Origin: Candidatus Methanosuratincola petrocarbonis (ex Vanwonterghem et al. 2016)
GTDB taxonomy: Archaea > Thermoproteota > Methanomethylicia > Methanomethylicales > Methanomethylicaceae
NCBI GenBank assembly: GCA_001717015.1
Contig: MAGV01000024.1
Coordinates: forward strand, 1 to 18,403
Direction: 5' to 3'
DNA length: 18,403 bases
In this document: positions 7,421 to 15,456 of the stretch, piece by piece
How positions within the stretch are numbered: the stretch's first letter is position 1
Layout: every line of letters begins with the position of its first letter
The notes under the pieces: model-generated
The model's database searches: none
Seen by the model: only the letters and a program-made list of their open reading frames with translations
Told to the model about the DNA's origin: nothing
Program-made: the position numbers and the translations under genes

Positions 7421-8495
7421 TTTTGCAAACACCAAGCCCTCTCTGCATTATCCAGTTTAAAAGCCCCCCGCTCAGTACGATGGGCACCGATTTGAGCGAT
7501 CTGATGTCGCGAGAGCCTGTCAGGAGGGCTGCTGCCTTCAGTTCGTGGATCATCCTTTCCAGCCTCGCAGCCACCTCCCGGTGACCTTTGAATGCCGGTA
7601 TGAGGAGCTCCCTGGCAACTCCGGCAAGGTCAGCACCCAAGGCTATTGACTTCGCGATATCCAGACCGTTCCTTATGCCACCTGAGGCGATTATGGCTAC
7701 TGATTTTTTGAGCGACCGGATCTCGCATATGCTCATCGCGGTGGGGATTCCCCAGTCCCAGAAGGTTTCGGCCACTTCTGCCTTCGATCGCTCACCCTTG
7801 CTCTGCGCGTTGTAGTACTCGACCGCAGCCCAGCTGGTGCCCCCTGCGCCGGAAACCTCAATGGCGGAGACGCCGGACTCCAAGAGCCTACTTGCAATCT
7901 CCCTTGATATGCCGCAGCCGGTCTCCTTGGCTACAATCGGCACCCCCAGATCGCTTGCAAGATCGCGTACAGCACTCAAGACGCCGCGGTACCTAGTGTC
8001 CCCCATCGGCTGGACGAGCTCTTGGAGCGGGTTCAGGTGCACGGCGATGGCATCGGCACCGATCATTGAGACAGCCCTCTTGGCGATGGAGAGTCGCTCG
8101 GGGCAGAGAAGCTGGGCAGCCCCAATGTTTGCGATCACGAGCATCTCGCCAGACACCTCTCTAACGACACGGAACGTGTCTTCCTGCGAGGGATCCTCGA
8201 GGGCTGCCCTCTGGCTACCTACGCAGATCCCCAGCCCGAGCTCAGAGGCAGCCTTGGCGAGGCTCTCGTTGAGCTTCTTCGTTGAGGGGTGGCCCCCTGT
8301 CATTGCCGAGATGATAAGCGGCGCTGAGATCCGCTTCCCGAGGAAGACCGTTGAGAGGTCGATGTCAGAGAGGTCGAGTTCTGGCGTTGCAAGGTGGACG
8401 AGCTCGACATCCTCCAGGTGCGTGGTCTTCCGCCTGGGCCCGACATCCATATCCCTGCATATCTCGAGGTGCTTCAGCTTCCTGTCAGAGATCAT
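7413..8495 (-). CDS. fni: Isopentenyl-diphosphate delta-isomerase type 2 (FMN-dependent)
   Basis: Interconverts IPP and DMAPP using reduced FMN and Mg2+. 360 residues, TIM-barrel. Diagnostic features: RRKTTHLEDVELVH near the N-terminus, SAMTGGHP (FMN loop, 63-70), VGSQRAALE (92-100), the active-site HLNPLQE (153-159, Gln158/Glu159), SGAGGTSW and ASGGIRNGLDIAKSIALGAD phosphate-binding sites. ATG 8495 follows ipk by 34 bases, the largest gap inside the mvk-to-idsA block, and a possible TATA box lies at the ipk end. Downstream overlaps idsA. Confidence 0.97.
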   Translation of the reverse strand: MISDRKLKHLEICRDMDVGPRRKTTHLEDVELVHLATPELDLSDIDLSTVFLGKRISAPLIISAMTGGHPSTKKLNESLAKAASELGLGICVGSQRAALEDPSQEDTFRVVREVSGEMLVIANIGAAQLLCPERLSIAKRAVSMIGADAIAVHLNPLQELVQPMGDTRYRGVLSAVRDLASDLGVPIVAKETGCGISREIASRLLESGVSAIEVSGAGGTSWAAVEYYNAQSKGERSKAEVAETFWDWGIPTAMSICEIRSLKKSVAIIASGGIRNGLDIAKSIALGADLAGVARELLIPAFKGHREVAARLERMIHELKAAALLTGSRDIRSLKSVPIVLSGGLLNWIMQRGLGVCKND

Positions 8496-8529
8496 ATCTT
8501 AACGCCTTTTGACATCTCTTCATTCTGAT

Positions 8530-9300
8530 TCAATCTATATATGTCCCTTCTATTTCTTCGCCGCGAAGTAAGCGCGCGACGGCACCAGGGCGGGTCGCGT
8601 TGAAGATGAGCGCCCTTTTCCCCCCTGATGAGAGGTATTTGTCGATCTCGCCGAGCTTGCCCGCCATCCCGCCAGTCACATCGTTACTCCTGCCTTTGGC
8701 AGCAGCAATGATCTCTTTGAGCTTCCCGCGACCTATTCTCCCGAGAGGCTTTCCGCCTTCGAGGTACCCATCGACATCGGTCCCGAATGCTAGGAGCTTC
8801 GCCGAGCTGGCAAGTGCCAGGATTCGCGCTATTGTGTCACCCGATAGGATCCGCCCATGCCCCTGGCTCGAGAGGATGACGTCCCCTCCCAACGAGGGGA
8901 GGAGTCCTGCAGAAAGTGCCAGCTCGACCGGCCGGATGGAGTGTTCCAGACTTGGCTTGCTGCCCCCTTCTTCGAAGAAGCAGGCGGAGGGGTCGATGGC
9001 AAAGAAGGGCACCCCCTTATCCAGGAACGAATCGGCGAGCAGGGAAGTTAAGCGGTGCATTGCATGCCTGGTCTCAGCTATCCCGCTTGGGCTCCGCAAT
9101 TTACCGCTCCCATCGATGTATTTTATTGCGGCATGGTGCCCGTATGAGCCCCCGCCGTGGACGAGCAGGACACGCATCCCTCCCCAGGAAGAGGAGAACT
9201 CCTGCGCGATCCGGTCTATCACATCCAAGTTAGGGGTATATGGCGTGTCCTTTTGCGTGATCGCGCTACCGCCCAGCTTGATCACCAAGTCAGCCTTCAA
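8530..9300 (-). CDS. ipk: Isopentenyl phosphate kinase
   Basis: Phosphorylates isopentenyl phosphate to IPP, the last step of archaeal mevalonate pathway variants. 256 residues, amino-acid-kinase fold. Visible: VIKLGGSAIT (6-15), LLVHGGGSYGHH with the IPK-diagnostic catalytic His near 55, SGDTIARILA, FGTDVDGYLEG, and the C-terminal NDVTGGMAGKLGE. Start TTG 9300: a strong GGGGTGA site is 6-7 bases upstream inside the previous gene, and the ORF overlaps that gene by 11 bases, indicating translational coupling. Confidence 0.96.
   Translation of the reverse strand: MKADLVIKLGGSAITQKDTPYTPNLDVIDRIAQEFSSSWGGMRVLLVHGGGSYGHHAAIKYIDGSGKLRSPSGIAETRHAMHRLTSLLADSFLDKGVPFFAIDPSACFFEEGGSKPSLEHSIRPVELALSAGLLPSLGGDVILSSQGHGRILSGDTIARILALASSAKLLAFGTDVDGYLEGGKPLGRIGRGKLKEIIAAAKGRSNDVTGGMAGKLGEIDKYLSSGGKRALIFNATRPGAVARLLRGEEIEGTYID
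8535..8542 (-). promoter_or_regulatory. Possible internal TATA box before fni
   Basis: The minus strand reads CATATATAGATTG at the very end of ipk. It is about 40 bases before the fni ATG, the right distance for a start with a short leader. It partly encodes ipk's last codons (TYID), so it may be fortuitous. Confidence 0.3.
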
Positions 9301-10120
9301 TCTCTTTCACCCCTTCGTAGGAGAGACGCACGACCTGGAAGTCCTCGGGCAAAGCACCACCTGCAGGGATCGCAACGTCTGCCACAAGTGTAGGGGAGAC
9401 AATGATCTTGCTGCCAAGGGAGGGTATTTCCGAGACCCTTTGCAGGTCGGACAATGCTATCTGCCCAGTCGCGTACAGCAGGGAGGCTTCTAGGGAAAAT
9501 GCCCTGCCTAAGGCAGCCAGGTCGCCCCTCTGGATAGCATTGATGCCCTCTAGGACCAGGTGCGCCAAGAGGTGCCACATCGGGTCAGAGAGTGCTGGGA
9601 AATCCTTCGAGAACTTAGATACAGGGGTTTCATCGAGGCGCCTCCCCGGGAGGATCCTCAGGCAGATCGGACCAGAGGCGGTCGACTCGATCGAGAGGAA
9701 GCCCTCGCCCTGCCTGCTTGCGACGACCCCTCCCGACAGGGAGGTAAGAGCCCTCGCCGCGGTCACAAAGTCCCATGGGCCCGCCTTCTTCAGGAGCTGG
9801 GGGAGGTTCTCCTCAATTGCGTCGCACTCGGTGAGGTACAGCAGGGCTGCCGCATTCACGAAGTCCTGGTCAGGCCCGCCCTCATGCGGGCCGGATATCG
9901 AGTAACAGCCGTCGAGCCCCTGAGAGGCAAGGAACTTTGACAGCATTTTTTTGAGGTGTGGAGAGCTTATCGGAATGGAGAGATTCTGAGAGTCGGACTT
10001 CTTGACAGTCACGCGCCAAGAGAAGCCCAGGGCCGCAGTGAGCAGGGGGGTGCCTGCCTCCACAAATGCCTCCCCGAGGAGCGGGACTGTGAATGGGACA
10101 TCAAGCTTGATCGCATCCAT
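9290..10120 (-). CDS. GHMP-kinase-fold protein at the mevalonate kinase position, ATP motifs degenerate
   Basis: 276 residues, shorter than usual mevalonate kinases (about 300-330). Order MEMO1-X-ipk-fni-idsA places it where archaea carry mvk. GHMP layout is visible: motif-1 region VPLLGEAFVEAGTPLLTAAL, the mid-protein WDF...SGGVV segment (116-133), and a C-terminal helix region (MWHLLAHLVLEGINAIQRGD). But the ATP loop, normally PxGxGLGSSAA, reads SGPHEGGPDQDFVNAAALL (76-94), and motif 3, normally GAKxTGAGGGG, reads GSKIIVSPTLVADVAI (236-251). It may be a pseudoenzyme, a scaffold, or a very diverged kinase. No stops or shifts are present. Start ATG 10120 has GGTC upstream; GTG 10135 is the alternative. 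Confidence 0.72.
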   Translation of the reverse strand: MDAIKLDVPFTVPLLGEAFVEAGTPLLTAALGFSWRVTVKKSDSQNLSIPISSPHLKKMLSKFLASQGLDGCYSISGPHEGGPDQDFVNAAALLYLTECDAIEENLPQLLKKAGPWDFVTAARALTSLSGGVVASRQGEGFLSIESTASGPICLRILPGRRLDETPVSKFSKDFPALSDPMWHLLAHLVLEGINAIQRGDLAALGRAFSLEASLLYATGQIALSDLQRVSEIPSLGSKIIVSPTLVADVAIPAGGALPEDFQVVRLSYEGVKEIEG

Positions 10121-10166
10121 AGTAGACCTAACCACCCGGTCGGATTAAGGCTTTCGCCCGCATTTT

Positions 10167-10189
10167 TGACCTGATTTTACCTGACCTGA
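10167..10189 (-). repeat. Short direct repeat TCAGGTCA x2 upstream of the mvk-like gene
   Basis: In the 79-base gap after the MEMO1 gene, the 8-mer TCAGGTCA occurs twice (10189-10182 and 10174-10167 on the minus strand), start to start 15 bases, about 50-70 bases before the mvk-like ATG. An AT-rich GGTAAAA lies between. It could be an operator or a weak promoter; a chance repeat is possible. Confidence 0.3.
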
Positions 10190-10199
10190 GTTACTCGCC

Positions 10200-11066
10200 C
10201 TACTTGAACTCGATCGAGAAGGACCCGTAGCCCACGACATCGCCCTTGGGTCCCGAGGTGTCGCCCGAGGTTGCGTAGCAGAGCTTTCTGCAGCGGTCTG
10301 CCCCGAGTGTAAGTGAAGCGGTCATGATAGCCATCACGGGACCAGGACCGCACATCGTGATCTCTTTGCTCCTCACGACCTCATCCACCCCCTTGGGGTT
10401 CATTGCGAGGATCTCCCCAATCACGAGCGAATCCCGGTCGTATGCGGATTTGTAAGGCACATAGTGCGAAAAGTCTGTGCTCGCTATGAGCAGGGCTGAT
10501 CTTCCCTTGACGGCAGCGGCGATTGCTTCCCCGAGCTCCCTCGAGGTCTCGAAGTCTTGGAGCATCATGCAGATCGGAACGATCCGGAAGGAGGATCCGA
10601 AGACATACTGGAGGAATGGGATCTGAACTTCAACGGAATGTTCGTATTCGTGAGCGTCCGAGTCGGGCTCTGCTGCCCCAGACCTCATTATTGATCGCGA
10701 GACCTCTGTGTCGACCCTGACTCGCCCGAGCGGGGTCAGCCAATCCCCCCCTTCCCAGACTGAGACCGCGGCACCCATGCCGGTATGGTTAGGCCCGATG
10801 AGGACGACCGTCTCGGGTGGCGGCTCTTTCGAAACCTCGTAGAAGCCGTGGGCGGCGACCGGACCTGAATAGATGTAGCCGGCATGCGGAGAGATGAGTG
10901 CGCAGATCTTCCTCTCGGCGCAAGTAGGCTTTGATGGCAGCCTGCCGGGGCCAACCTTATGCAGGAAGCACCATTTTATCCGCGATTCGAGGGCAACAGG
11001 ATCAGATTCATAAAAAGAGCCGGAGACTGAGGGGGGTCTATCCCTCAAGACTGTAGTCTCCCCCAT
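10200..11066 (-). CDS. MEMO1-family protein
   Basis: Homologue of human MEMO1, a dioxygenase-like fold implicated in redox/copper binding; the archaeal role is not established. 288 residues, full length. Metal-site candidates are all present: [10 protein letters not shown] (His61), GPNHTG (His94), [10 protein letters not shown] (His143), STDFSHY (His201) and a Cys in ITMCGPGP (Cys239). It lies between rps2 and the lipid genes, as in many archaea. ATG 11066 overlaps the rps2 end by 29 bases; TTG 11048 would give a shorter N-terminus closer to some homologues. Confidence 0.94.
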   Translation of the reverse strand: MGETTVLRDRPPSVSGSFYESDPVALESRIKWCFLHKVGPGRLPSKPTCAERKICALISPHAGYIYSGPVAAHGFYEVSKEPPPETVVLIGPNHTGMGAAVSVWEGGDWLTPLGRVRVDTEVSRSIMRSGAAEPDSDAHEYEHSVEVQIPFLQYVFGSSFRIVPICMMLQDFETSRELGEAIAAAVKGRSALLIASTDFSHYVPYKSAYDRDSLVIGEILAMNPKGVDEVVRSKEITMCGPGPVMAIMTASLTLGADRCRKLCYATSGDTSGPKGDVVGYGSFSIEFK

Positions 11067-11694
11067 ACTCCTCCTCTGCGACGAGTACCTTCGACTCGAA
11101 GTCGTCGATTGTCGCAGGGAGGTCTTCGGTCGGACCCAGGGCGCCCCTCTCCCGGAGCACCTGCCTGGTCAGAAGCCAGTATGCGAGGGCTATGGATTTC
11201 CTCCCCTTGTTGTTGATCGGAATCACCAGGTCCATCAATTGGGCCCTGTTGTCAGTGTCACAGAGGCCGACCACAGGTATGCCCACTTCTGCAGCCTCGA
11301 TCATTGCCTGCCAGTCCGCCCTGGGGTCGGTCACGACGAGCAGCTTCGGCTCGCAGTAGTTGGAGAGCTTAGGGTTTGTGAACGTGCCAGGTATGAACCG
11401 CCCGGTCAGACTCTTCCCCCCAATCATGGAGGAGAATTTCTCAACCGGCTTGAACCCATACTGCCTCGCCGAAGTTGCGTAGACAGTCTCGGGCGCGAAC
11501 TTTGCTATGAACCTTGAGGCGACCCGGATGCGCTCATCTGTCTTCCTGACATCCAAGACGTAAAGGCCGTCGGGCCTGACACGGTATATGAAGGGGCGCA
11601 TATCGTTGGTCTTAACATGAGTACCGATATGTATCCCAGCCGCAAGGTATACTTCAAGCGGCAACAACAGGTCAGCAGCTTCAATAGTCGCCAT
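11038..11694 (-). CDS. rps2: Small ribosomal subunit protein uS2 (archaeal S2p)
   Basis: 30S protein of 218 residues. Typical archaeal sequence: [41 protein letters not shown], then [28 protein letters not shown], and [14 protein letters not shown] 11694 is chosen because GGGGAGT stands 7-8 bases upstream; TTG 11709 would include the Shine-Dalgarno in the coding region. First gene after a strong promoter, so it likely heads a unit with the MEMO1 gene and the lipid genes. Confidence 0.97.
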   Translation of the reverse strand: MATIEAADLLLPLEVYLAAGIHIGTHVKTNDMRPFIYRVRPDGLYVLDVRKTDERIRVASRFIAKFAPETVYATSARQYGFKPVEKFSSMIGGKSLTGRFIPGTFTNPKLSNYCEPKLLVVTDPRADWQAMIEAAEVGIPVVGLCDTDNRAQLMDLVIPINNKGRKSIALAYWLLTRQVLRERGALGPTEDLPATIDDFESKVLVAEEEYGGDYSLEG

Positions 11695-11737
11695 GCAATT
11701 ACTCCCCAATGGTGCAAATCTGTGAAAACGATAAGAG

Positions 11738-11746
11738 CTTTTATAT
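11738..11746 (-). promoter_or_regulatory. Strong TATA promoter for rps2 and the lipid-gene unit
   Basis: The minus strand reads AAAAATATAAAAGCTC; the TATA box overlaps the rpoN stop codon (TAA ending at 11741). A start about 25 bases downstream, near 11712, would leave a leader of about 18 bases containing the GGGGAG site of rps2. Confidence 0.65.
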
Positions 11747-11956
11747 TTTTCCTTCCTTGTCCGTCACCGAGAACTTGAGCGATTCGCCGACGAGGTCCAC
11801 ATGTGAGAGGAAGATGCGCCTGCAGCAGTACCTCTCGATCCCCATAGAGTCCAACACCCTGGCAGGGTTCTCGCCCTTCCCCACTCGCTCATTGAACGCC
11901 TCCCATTTGTCGGCAATGACCTTGCCGCATGTGAAGCACCGGACAGGGATTATCAT
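11741..11956 (-). CDS. rpoN: DNA-directed RNA polymerase subunit N
   Basis: Small zinc-binding subunit homologous to Rpb10; 71 residues. Zinc ligands C7-x2-C10 (RCFTCGK) and the paired C44-C45 (RYCCRRI) are intact, with the conserved [10 protein letters not shown] and [17 protein letters not shown] 11956 is preceded by GGTGTCGTT, overlapping the 9-base gap after rps9. rpoK, which often follows rpoN in archaea, is not present between rpoN and rps2 here. Confidence 0.97.
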   Translation of the reverse strand: MIIPVRCFTCGKVIADKWEAFNERVGKGENPARVLDSMGIERYCCRRIFLSHVDLVGESLKFSVTDKEGKI

Positions 11957-11965
11957 AACGACACC

Positions 11966-12370
11966 TTATCTGTAAGACTTCTGCTTCCTTCTTCGGGCGC
12001 TGTAGCCGCCGAACTTCTTCGGCTCGGTCCTCCTGGGATCCTCGACCAGCATCCTCCTGTCGTAGGCCATCAGCTTGCCCTTGAGAGACTCGCCGAATAT
12101 CTCAGCCAAGGAGTTTGCTATTACGACCCTGGCCGCCTCCGCCTGTCCCATCACACCGCCGCCCTCTACCTTAACGTCGATGTCTATCGCATTGGCATAC
12201 TCTGCCCCGGCGACGAGAAGGGGCTCTATGACCTTCATCCTCACCAGCTCTGGCGTCATGATTTCGATCGGGGTGTTGTTTATGTAGATCTTACCAGTCC
12301 CCTTGGTGGCGACTGCCCTTGCTATGGCAGTCTTCCTTTTTCCGCTAACAACGACTACTTTCTCGCTCAT
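11966..12370 (-). CDS. rps9: Small ribosomal subunit protein uS9 (S9p)
   Basis: 30S protein, 134 residues. Recognised by [27 protein letters not shown] at the N-terminus and the C-terminal [24 protein letters not shown], whose basic tail reaches the P-site tRNA. The start is the ATG inside the ATGA overlap with the rpl13 stop (12370/12367), classic translational coupling. Confidence 0.97.
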   Translation of the reverse strand: MSEKVVVVSGKRKTAIARAVATKGTGKIYINNTPIEIMTPELVRMKVIEPLLVAGAEYANAIDIDVKVEGGGVMGQAEAARVVIANSLAEIFGESLKGKLMAYDRRMLVEDPRRTEPKKFGGYSARRRKQKSYR

Positions 12371-12804
12371 TGCACAGACCATCCTAAACTCTTTGATACC
12401 TCGCCAAGCTCCATATACGGACCCCGCAGGTTCTTGACATGTGCTTCTTCAATTGTATGGAACTGGGCATTCGTGAACTCTCCTGGGGTTCCGATGAAGA
12501 CCTTCAGCCTCTTCAGTGCGGCCTTCCCAGAAGGGGTCTTCGGCAGCATGTTCTTGACGGCGCTGTGGAAAAGGCGATCTGGGGAGCGGTGCTGCTTCAT
12601 CCCGACCTCCTCCGGGTTCTTTAGCGTCCTTATGGACATCCAACGCTCGTATTTACTCATAACAGAGTCCCGATCCCCGGAGACCGCTATTTTGTCAACA
12701 TTGACCACAACTACCTTGTCTCCCGCCATCAGATGCTTGGCTATCTTCGAGGCAGCCCTCCCGAGCCTCAGTCCGCTACCGTCGATGTAAAGTACCTCTG
12801 GCAA
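12367..12804 (-). CDS. rpl13: Large ribosomal subunit protein uL13 (L13p)
   Basis: 50S protein, 145 residues. Motifs: [38 protein letters not shown], then [29 protein letters not shown]. Start TTG 12804 is supported by a strong GAGGTGA site that overlaps the rpl18e stop, 6 bases upstream of this gene. Part of the conserved L18e-L13-S9-RpoN order. Confidence 0.97.
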   Translation of the reverse strand: MPEVLYIDGSGLRLGRAASKIAKHLMAGDKVVVVNVDKIAVSGDRDSVMSKYERWMSIRTLKNPEEVGMKQHRSPDRLFHSAVKNMLPKTPSGKAALKRLKVFIGTPGEFTNAQFHTIEEAHVKNLRGPYMELGEVSKSLGWSVQ

Positions 12805-12810
12805 TTCGTG

Positions 12811-13173
12811 TCACCTCAGTATCTTGACCCCTCTTCCCCTCGGATTTAGGTTCAACAGCACCTCGAGTGAGATCGCCCTGCCTCCGGCGCTCGTTATCTT
12901 CTCCCTTGCCGAAGGGCTGAAAGACAGGGCAGCGACATCGACTTTCTTGGTGATGTTCCCGAAGCCAAGCACTTTTCCTGGCACAGCTATGAATTCCCCT
13001 TCCTTGGCGAATTTGTCGATCTTGCTTACGTTTACAGAGATCCTCTTCCTGGTCGGGATGGAGAGCAGTTCGGAGAGATCCCTCCATACTCCGACATTGC
13101 TTGACCTTGAAGCGCGTCTGAGCATTCTTATCAAACGCCTAGTTTTAGGGTTTGTTGGTAATGTCCTCTTCAT
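12811..13173 (-). CDS. rpl18e: Large ribosomal subunit protein eL18 (L18e)
   Basis: 50S protein, 120 residues, standard archaeal length. Conserved segments: NPKTRRLIRMLRRASRSSNVGVWRDLSELLS, RKRISVNVSKIDKFA, FIAVPGKVLGFGNITKKVDVAALSFSPSAREKI. ATG 13173 abuts the rpoD stop (TAAATG), so the two are co-translated. Confidence 0.97.
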   Translation of the reverse strand: MKRTLPTNPKTRRLIRMLRRASRSSNVGVWRDLSELLSIPTRKRISVNVSKIDKFAKEGEFIAVPGKVLGFGNITKKVDVAALSFSPSAREKITSAGGRAISLEVLLNLNPRGRGVKILR

Positions 13174-13980
13174 TTAAGATGCCTCCTTTGTATTTTCAAG
13201 CGCAATCCTTATCGACTCGAATTTATCCTTCAGAACGTCGCAAGCAGCGAAGATGAGTTCCTGCGGGGACAGCGATCCTTCGCTTTCGAGCGTCAGCATC
13301 GCATTCGCAGGGTTATACGAGACTGAAATCGCCCCATTGGGGCATGCGTCCACGCACTCCTTGCAGAGGGTGCAGTCCCAGACGGAGGTGACCTTCAGAA
13401 CACCCCCCTCGACGACAAGTATCTTCTTCGGGCAGGCCTGGACGCATTTAACCGAGAGCGAGCACTTCTTCGCGTCAATCGTGATAATCGGCTCGTATTT
13501 GACCACCGCGCCCGAAACAGGCTGCCACTTGGCGTGCTCCTTTCCAGAGCCGAGCCGGGCGTGCGCCTCCAAGGCGATCTTCTGACCCTTGTTCAGCACG
13601 GCTATGGGGATGTCGTTGTTAGCAACAAAAACTGAGCCCTCGGGCTTGAGCCGCCCGGAGTAAACAGTATAAGCGTCTTCCGGTGCCTCGACCTCGAGAG
13701 TCAATATCGCCTCGCAGCGTGGGCACCCTTTCCCACCGCAGTCGCATTCAGAGGGGCGGACCAGGCCCTCTCCGCCCTTGAGGGGCACCAACCCGATCCT
13801 GTGGGCGAGTATCTCATCGTAAAGGACGCCCGAGTTCTCGGCTATGAATACCTTGTCGACGGCGGGGACGGTCACCTCAGCCATCACAGTCCTCCTGATG
13901 GCGTTTATGAATGAAGGATCCGCGCCCCTTGTGATGATTCTGAACCTCGCGCCGACATTGCCGAGAACTTCAACGTCCAT
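13174..13980 (-). CDS. rpoD: DNA-directed RNA polymerase subunit D with ferredoxin-like domain
   Basis: Archaeal Rpb3-type assembly subunit, 268 residues. The RNAP dimer domain (DPSFINAIRRTVMAEVTVPA) carries a Cys group C79, C81, C86, C89. A ferredoxin-like insert runs about 169-221. Its second half has a complete CxxCxxCxxxCP (C203, C206, C209, C213). Its first half has C173, C179, C183, with Ser176 where the second Cys should be, so only one standard 4Fe-4S site is complete. Start ATG 13980 has a strong GGAGGTC site. Own promoter upstream; first of rpoD-L18e-L13-S9-rpoN. Confidence 0.97.
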   Translation of the reverse strand: MDVEVLGNVGARFRIITRGADPSFINAIRRTVMAEVTVPAVDKVFIAENSGVLYDEILAHRIGLVPLKGGEGLVRPSECDCGGKGCPRCEAILTLEVEAPEDAYTVYSGRLKPEGSVFVANNDIPIAVLNKGQKIALEAHARLGSGKEHAKWQPVSGAVVKYEPIITIDAKKCSLSVKCVQACPKKILVVEGGVLKVTSVWDCTLCKECVDACPNGAISVSYNPANAMLTLESEGSLSPQELIFAACDVLKDKFESIRIALENTKEAS

Positions 13981-14025
13981 GTGTGTTGACCTCCAACACG
14001 GGTCTTGAAGTGAAAGAATAAAGAA

Positions 14026-14037
14026 GGTATTTAAGCC
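14026..14037 (-). promoter_or_regulatory. TATA promoter before rpoD
   Basis: The minus strand reads GGCTTAAATACC in the 63-base gap between rps11 and rpoD. A start about 25 bases downstream gives a leader of about 25 bases with the GGAGGTC site, suggesting rpoD-L18e-L13-S9-rpoN can be transcribed independently of S13-S4-S11. Confidence 0.5.
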
Positions 14038-14043
14038 TTCTTT

Positions 14044-14445
14044 TTAGACTCTCCTTCCCCTCCTTCCACCGGGCCTTCTAGTCGTGTCATGAGGTATTGG
14101 GGTAACGTCCTCTATCCTTCCGATCATCAAGCCAGCCCTTGCCAAGGCCCTGATAGCAGCCTGGGCACCTGGCCCAGGGGTCTTGCTCTTGTGTCCGCCC
14201 GGAGCCCTGACCTTGATGTGGATGCCGCTTACCCCCTTCTCGAGGGCCTCCTGCGCAGCCCTTGTCGCGGCGACCATGGCCGCATACGGCGAGGGCTTCT
14301 CGCGGTCAGCCTTGACGATCCTGCCGCCCGACTGGAATGCCACGGTCTCGGCTCCTGTCAGGTCGGTTATGTGCACGATTGTGTTGTTGTAAGAGCTGTA
14401 TATGTTAGCGACTCCCCACTTCATGCCTTTGTCGATCCTTGACAT
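14044..14445 (-). CDS. rps11: Small ribosomal subunit protein uS11 (S11p)
   Basis: 30S platform protein, 133 residues. Typical sequence: [58 protein letters not shown], and the C-terminal [24 protein letters not shown] 14445 follows the rps4 stop by 2 bases, with GGAGG inside the rps4 end, so in-frame starts further upstream (to 14496) are unlikely. Confidence 0.98.
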   Translation of the reverse strand: MSRIDKGMKWGVANIYSSYNNTIVHITDLTGAETVAFQSGGRIVKADREKPSPYAAMVAATRAAQEALEKGVSGIHIKVRAPGGHKSKTPGPGAQAAIRALARAGLMIGRIEDVTPIPHDTTRRPGGRRGRRV

Positions 14446-14447
14446 TG

Positions 14448-14957
14448 CTATGCCTCCTGTGAAGCTGCCTCGGGTGAGGTTAGCTTGATATCGCAAGTTA
14501 TCTTCGGCTCTTCGTCTCGCTTTACCAGATAACCAGGCGACGTCACCCTCCGCCCGTCAAGGAGCACATGGCCGTGGGCTATGAGCTGCCTTGACTGGTA
14601 GGGAGTTGCAGCAAATCCGAGTTTCAGGATCACGCTCTGGAGCCTCCTGTCCAAGATGTTTTCGACGCTGAGACCCAGAACGTTGTCGAGGACAGCTTCC
14701 TCGCTCAGGAGACCGAGGCTCGCGAGACGCTGAACCAGCTTCCGCTCCTCAGCCTCCCTGACCGCGGGATCCTCTATGGCGAGGATCTCGCTGGCCCGCT
14801 CCCTAAAAGACTTGAGCTTGGTTTCGGCTGTCCAGAGCTCCCTCTTGTTCCTGAGACCGTACTTGCCCAGAAGGGCAAGCTCTGAGACCAGGCTTTCTTT
14901 CCTCCAAGGGTGCCTCGGACCTTGCCATTTCCTCCTGCTTTTCTTTGGGTCACCCAT
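14448..14957 (-). CDS. rps4: Small ribosomal subunit protein uS4 (S4p)
   Basis: 30S assembly protein, 169 residues. N-terminal [17 protein letters not shown] and [11 protein letters not shown] are archaeal S4 signatures; the S4 RNA-binding domain is seen as [42 protein letters not shown] 14957 has the strong site GGTGATCT upstream, in the 13-base gap after rps13. Confidence 0.98.
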   Translation of the reverse strand: MGDPKKSRRKWQGPRHPWRKESLVSELALLGKYGLRNKRELWTAETKLKSFRERASEILAIEDPAVREAEERKLVQRLASLGLLSEEAVLDNVLGLSVENILDRRLQSVILKLGFAATPYQSRQLIAHGHVLLDGRRVTSPGYLVKRDEEPKITCDIKLTSPEAASQEA

Positions 14958-14970
14958 GTCAGATCACCTA

Positions 14971-15456
14971 TTATTTGGATCCCTGTGAGGCGCCAGCTCC
15001 AGTTGACGCCTTCCTTGTTACACCAACGGATGAACCGAACCTTCCAGTCGTCCTCGTGCACTGCCCGCGGACCTTCAGCCCTAGGGAGTGCCTGACGCCC
15101 CTCCAGCTCCGTATCTTCTTCATGAGGTCTATGTCTGACTTTATACCTACAACCAAGTCTGAGCCGAGCAGGTGCTGGTCCTGGCCGGTGAAGGGATCTT
15201 TCCTTCTGTTCAGCATGTAACTTGGGAACTTGGACGAGATTGTTGAAAGGGCTTCCTCAAGCCTCTTGATGTCGCTGTCCTGGAGGTAGCCCACACGGGA
15301 CTCGGGATCGACACCGCAGCTCCGAGTGAGTGCGTATGCCATATTGATTCCGATACCTCTTATTCTGCTCAGGGAGTACCCTACTTTCTCCTCCCCCTTC
15401 AGGTCGGTATCGATCAGCCTGACTATGTGTCTGTATGAGGAACTCAATAGACGCAT
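14971..15456 (-). CDS. rps13: Small ribosomal subunit protein uS13 (S13p)
   Basis: 30S head protein, 161 residues. Recognised by RHIVRLIDTDLKGEEKVGYSLSRIRGIGINMAYALTRSCG, LVVGIKSDIDLMKKIRSWRGVRHSLGLKVRGQCTRTTGRFGSSVGVTRK (split here only by description; the GVRHxxGLKVRGQ motif is diagnostic). ATG 15456 has an AAGGGG sequence immediately upstream. First protein gene of the S13-S4-S11 group, expressed from a promoter in the gap after the tRNA. Confidence 0.97.
   Translation of the reverse strand: MRLLSSSYRHIVRLIDTDLKGEEKVGYSLSRIRGIGINMAYALTRSCGVDPESRVGYLQDSDIKRLEEALSTISSKFPSYMLNRRKDPFTGQDQHLLGSDLVVGIKSDIDLMKKIRSWRGVRHSLGLKVRGQCTRTTGRFGSSVGVTRKASTGAGASQGSK

Noticed and set aside
7837..8502. Plus-strand ORF of 221 codons opposite fni
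   Set aside because: Low-complexity Ser/Arg/Thr-rich shadow of a well-recognised enzyme gene.
8600..9493. Long plus-strand ORF of 297 codons opposite ipk and the mvk-like gene
   Set aside because: It is an antisense shadow caused by G+C-rich codon use; no ribosome-binding site, no recognisable domain, and the opposite strand has clear genes.
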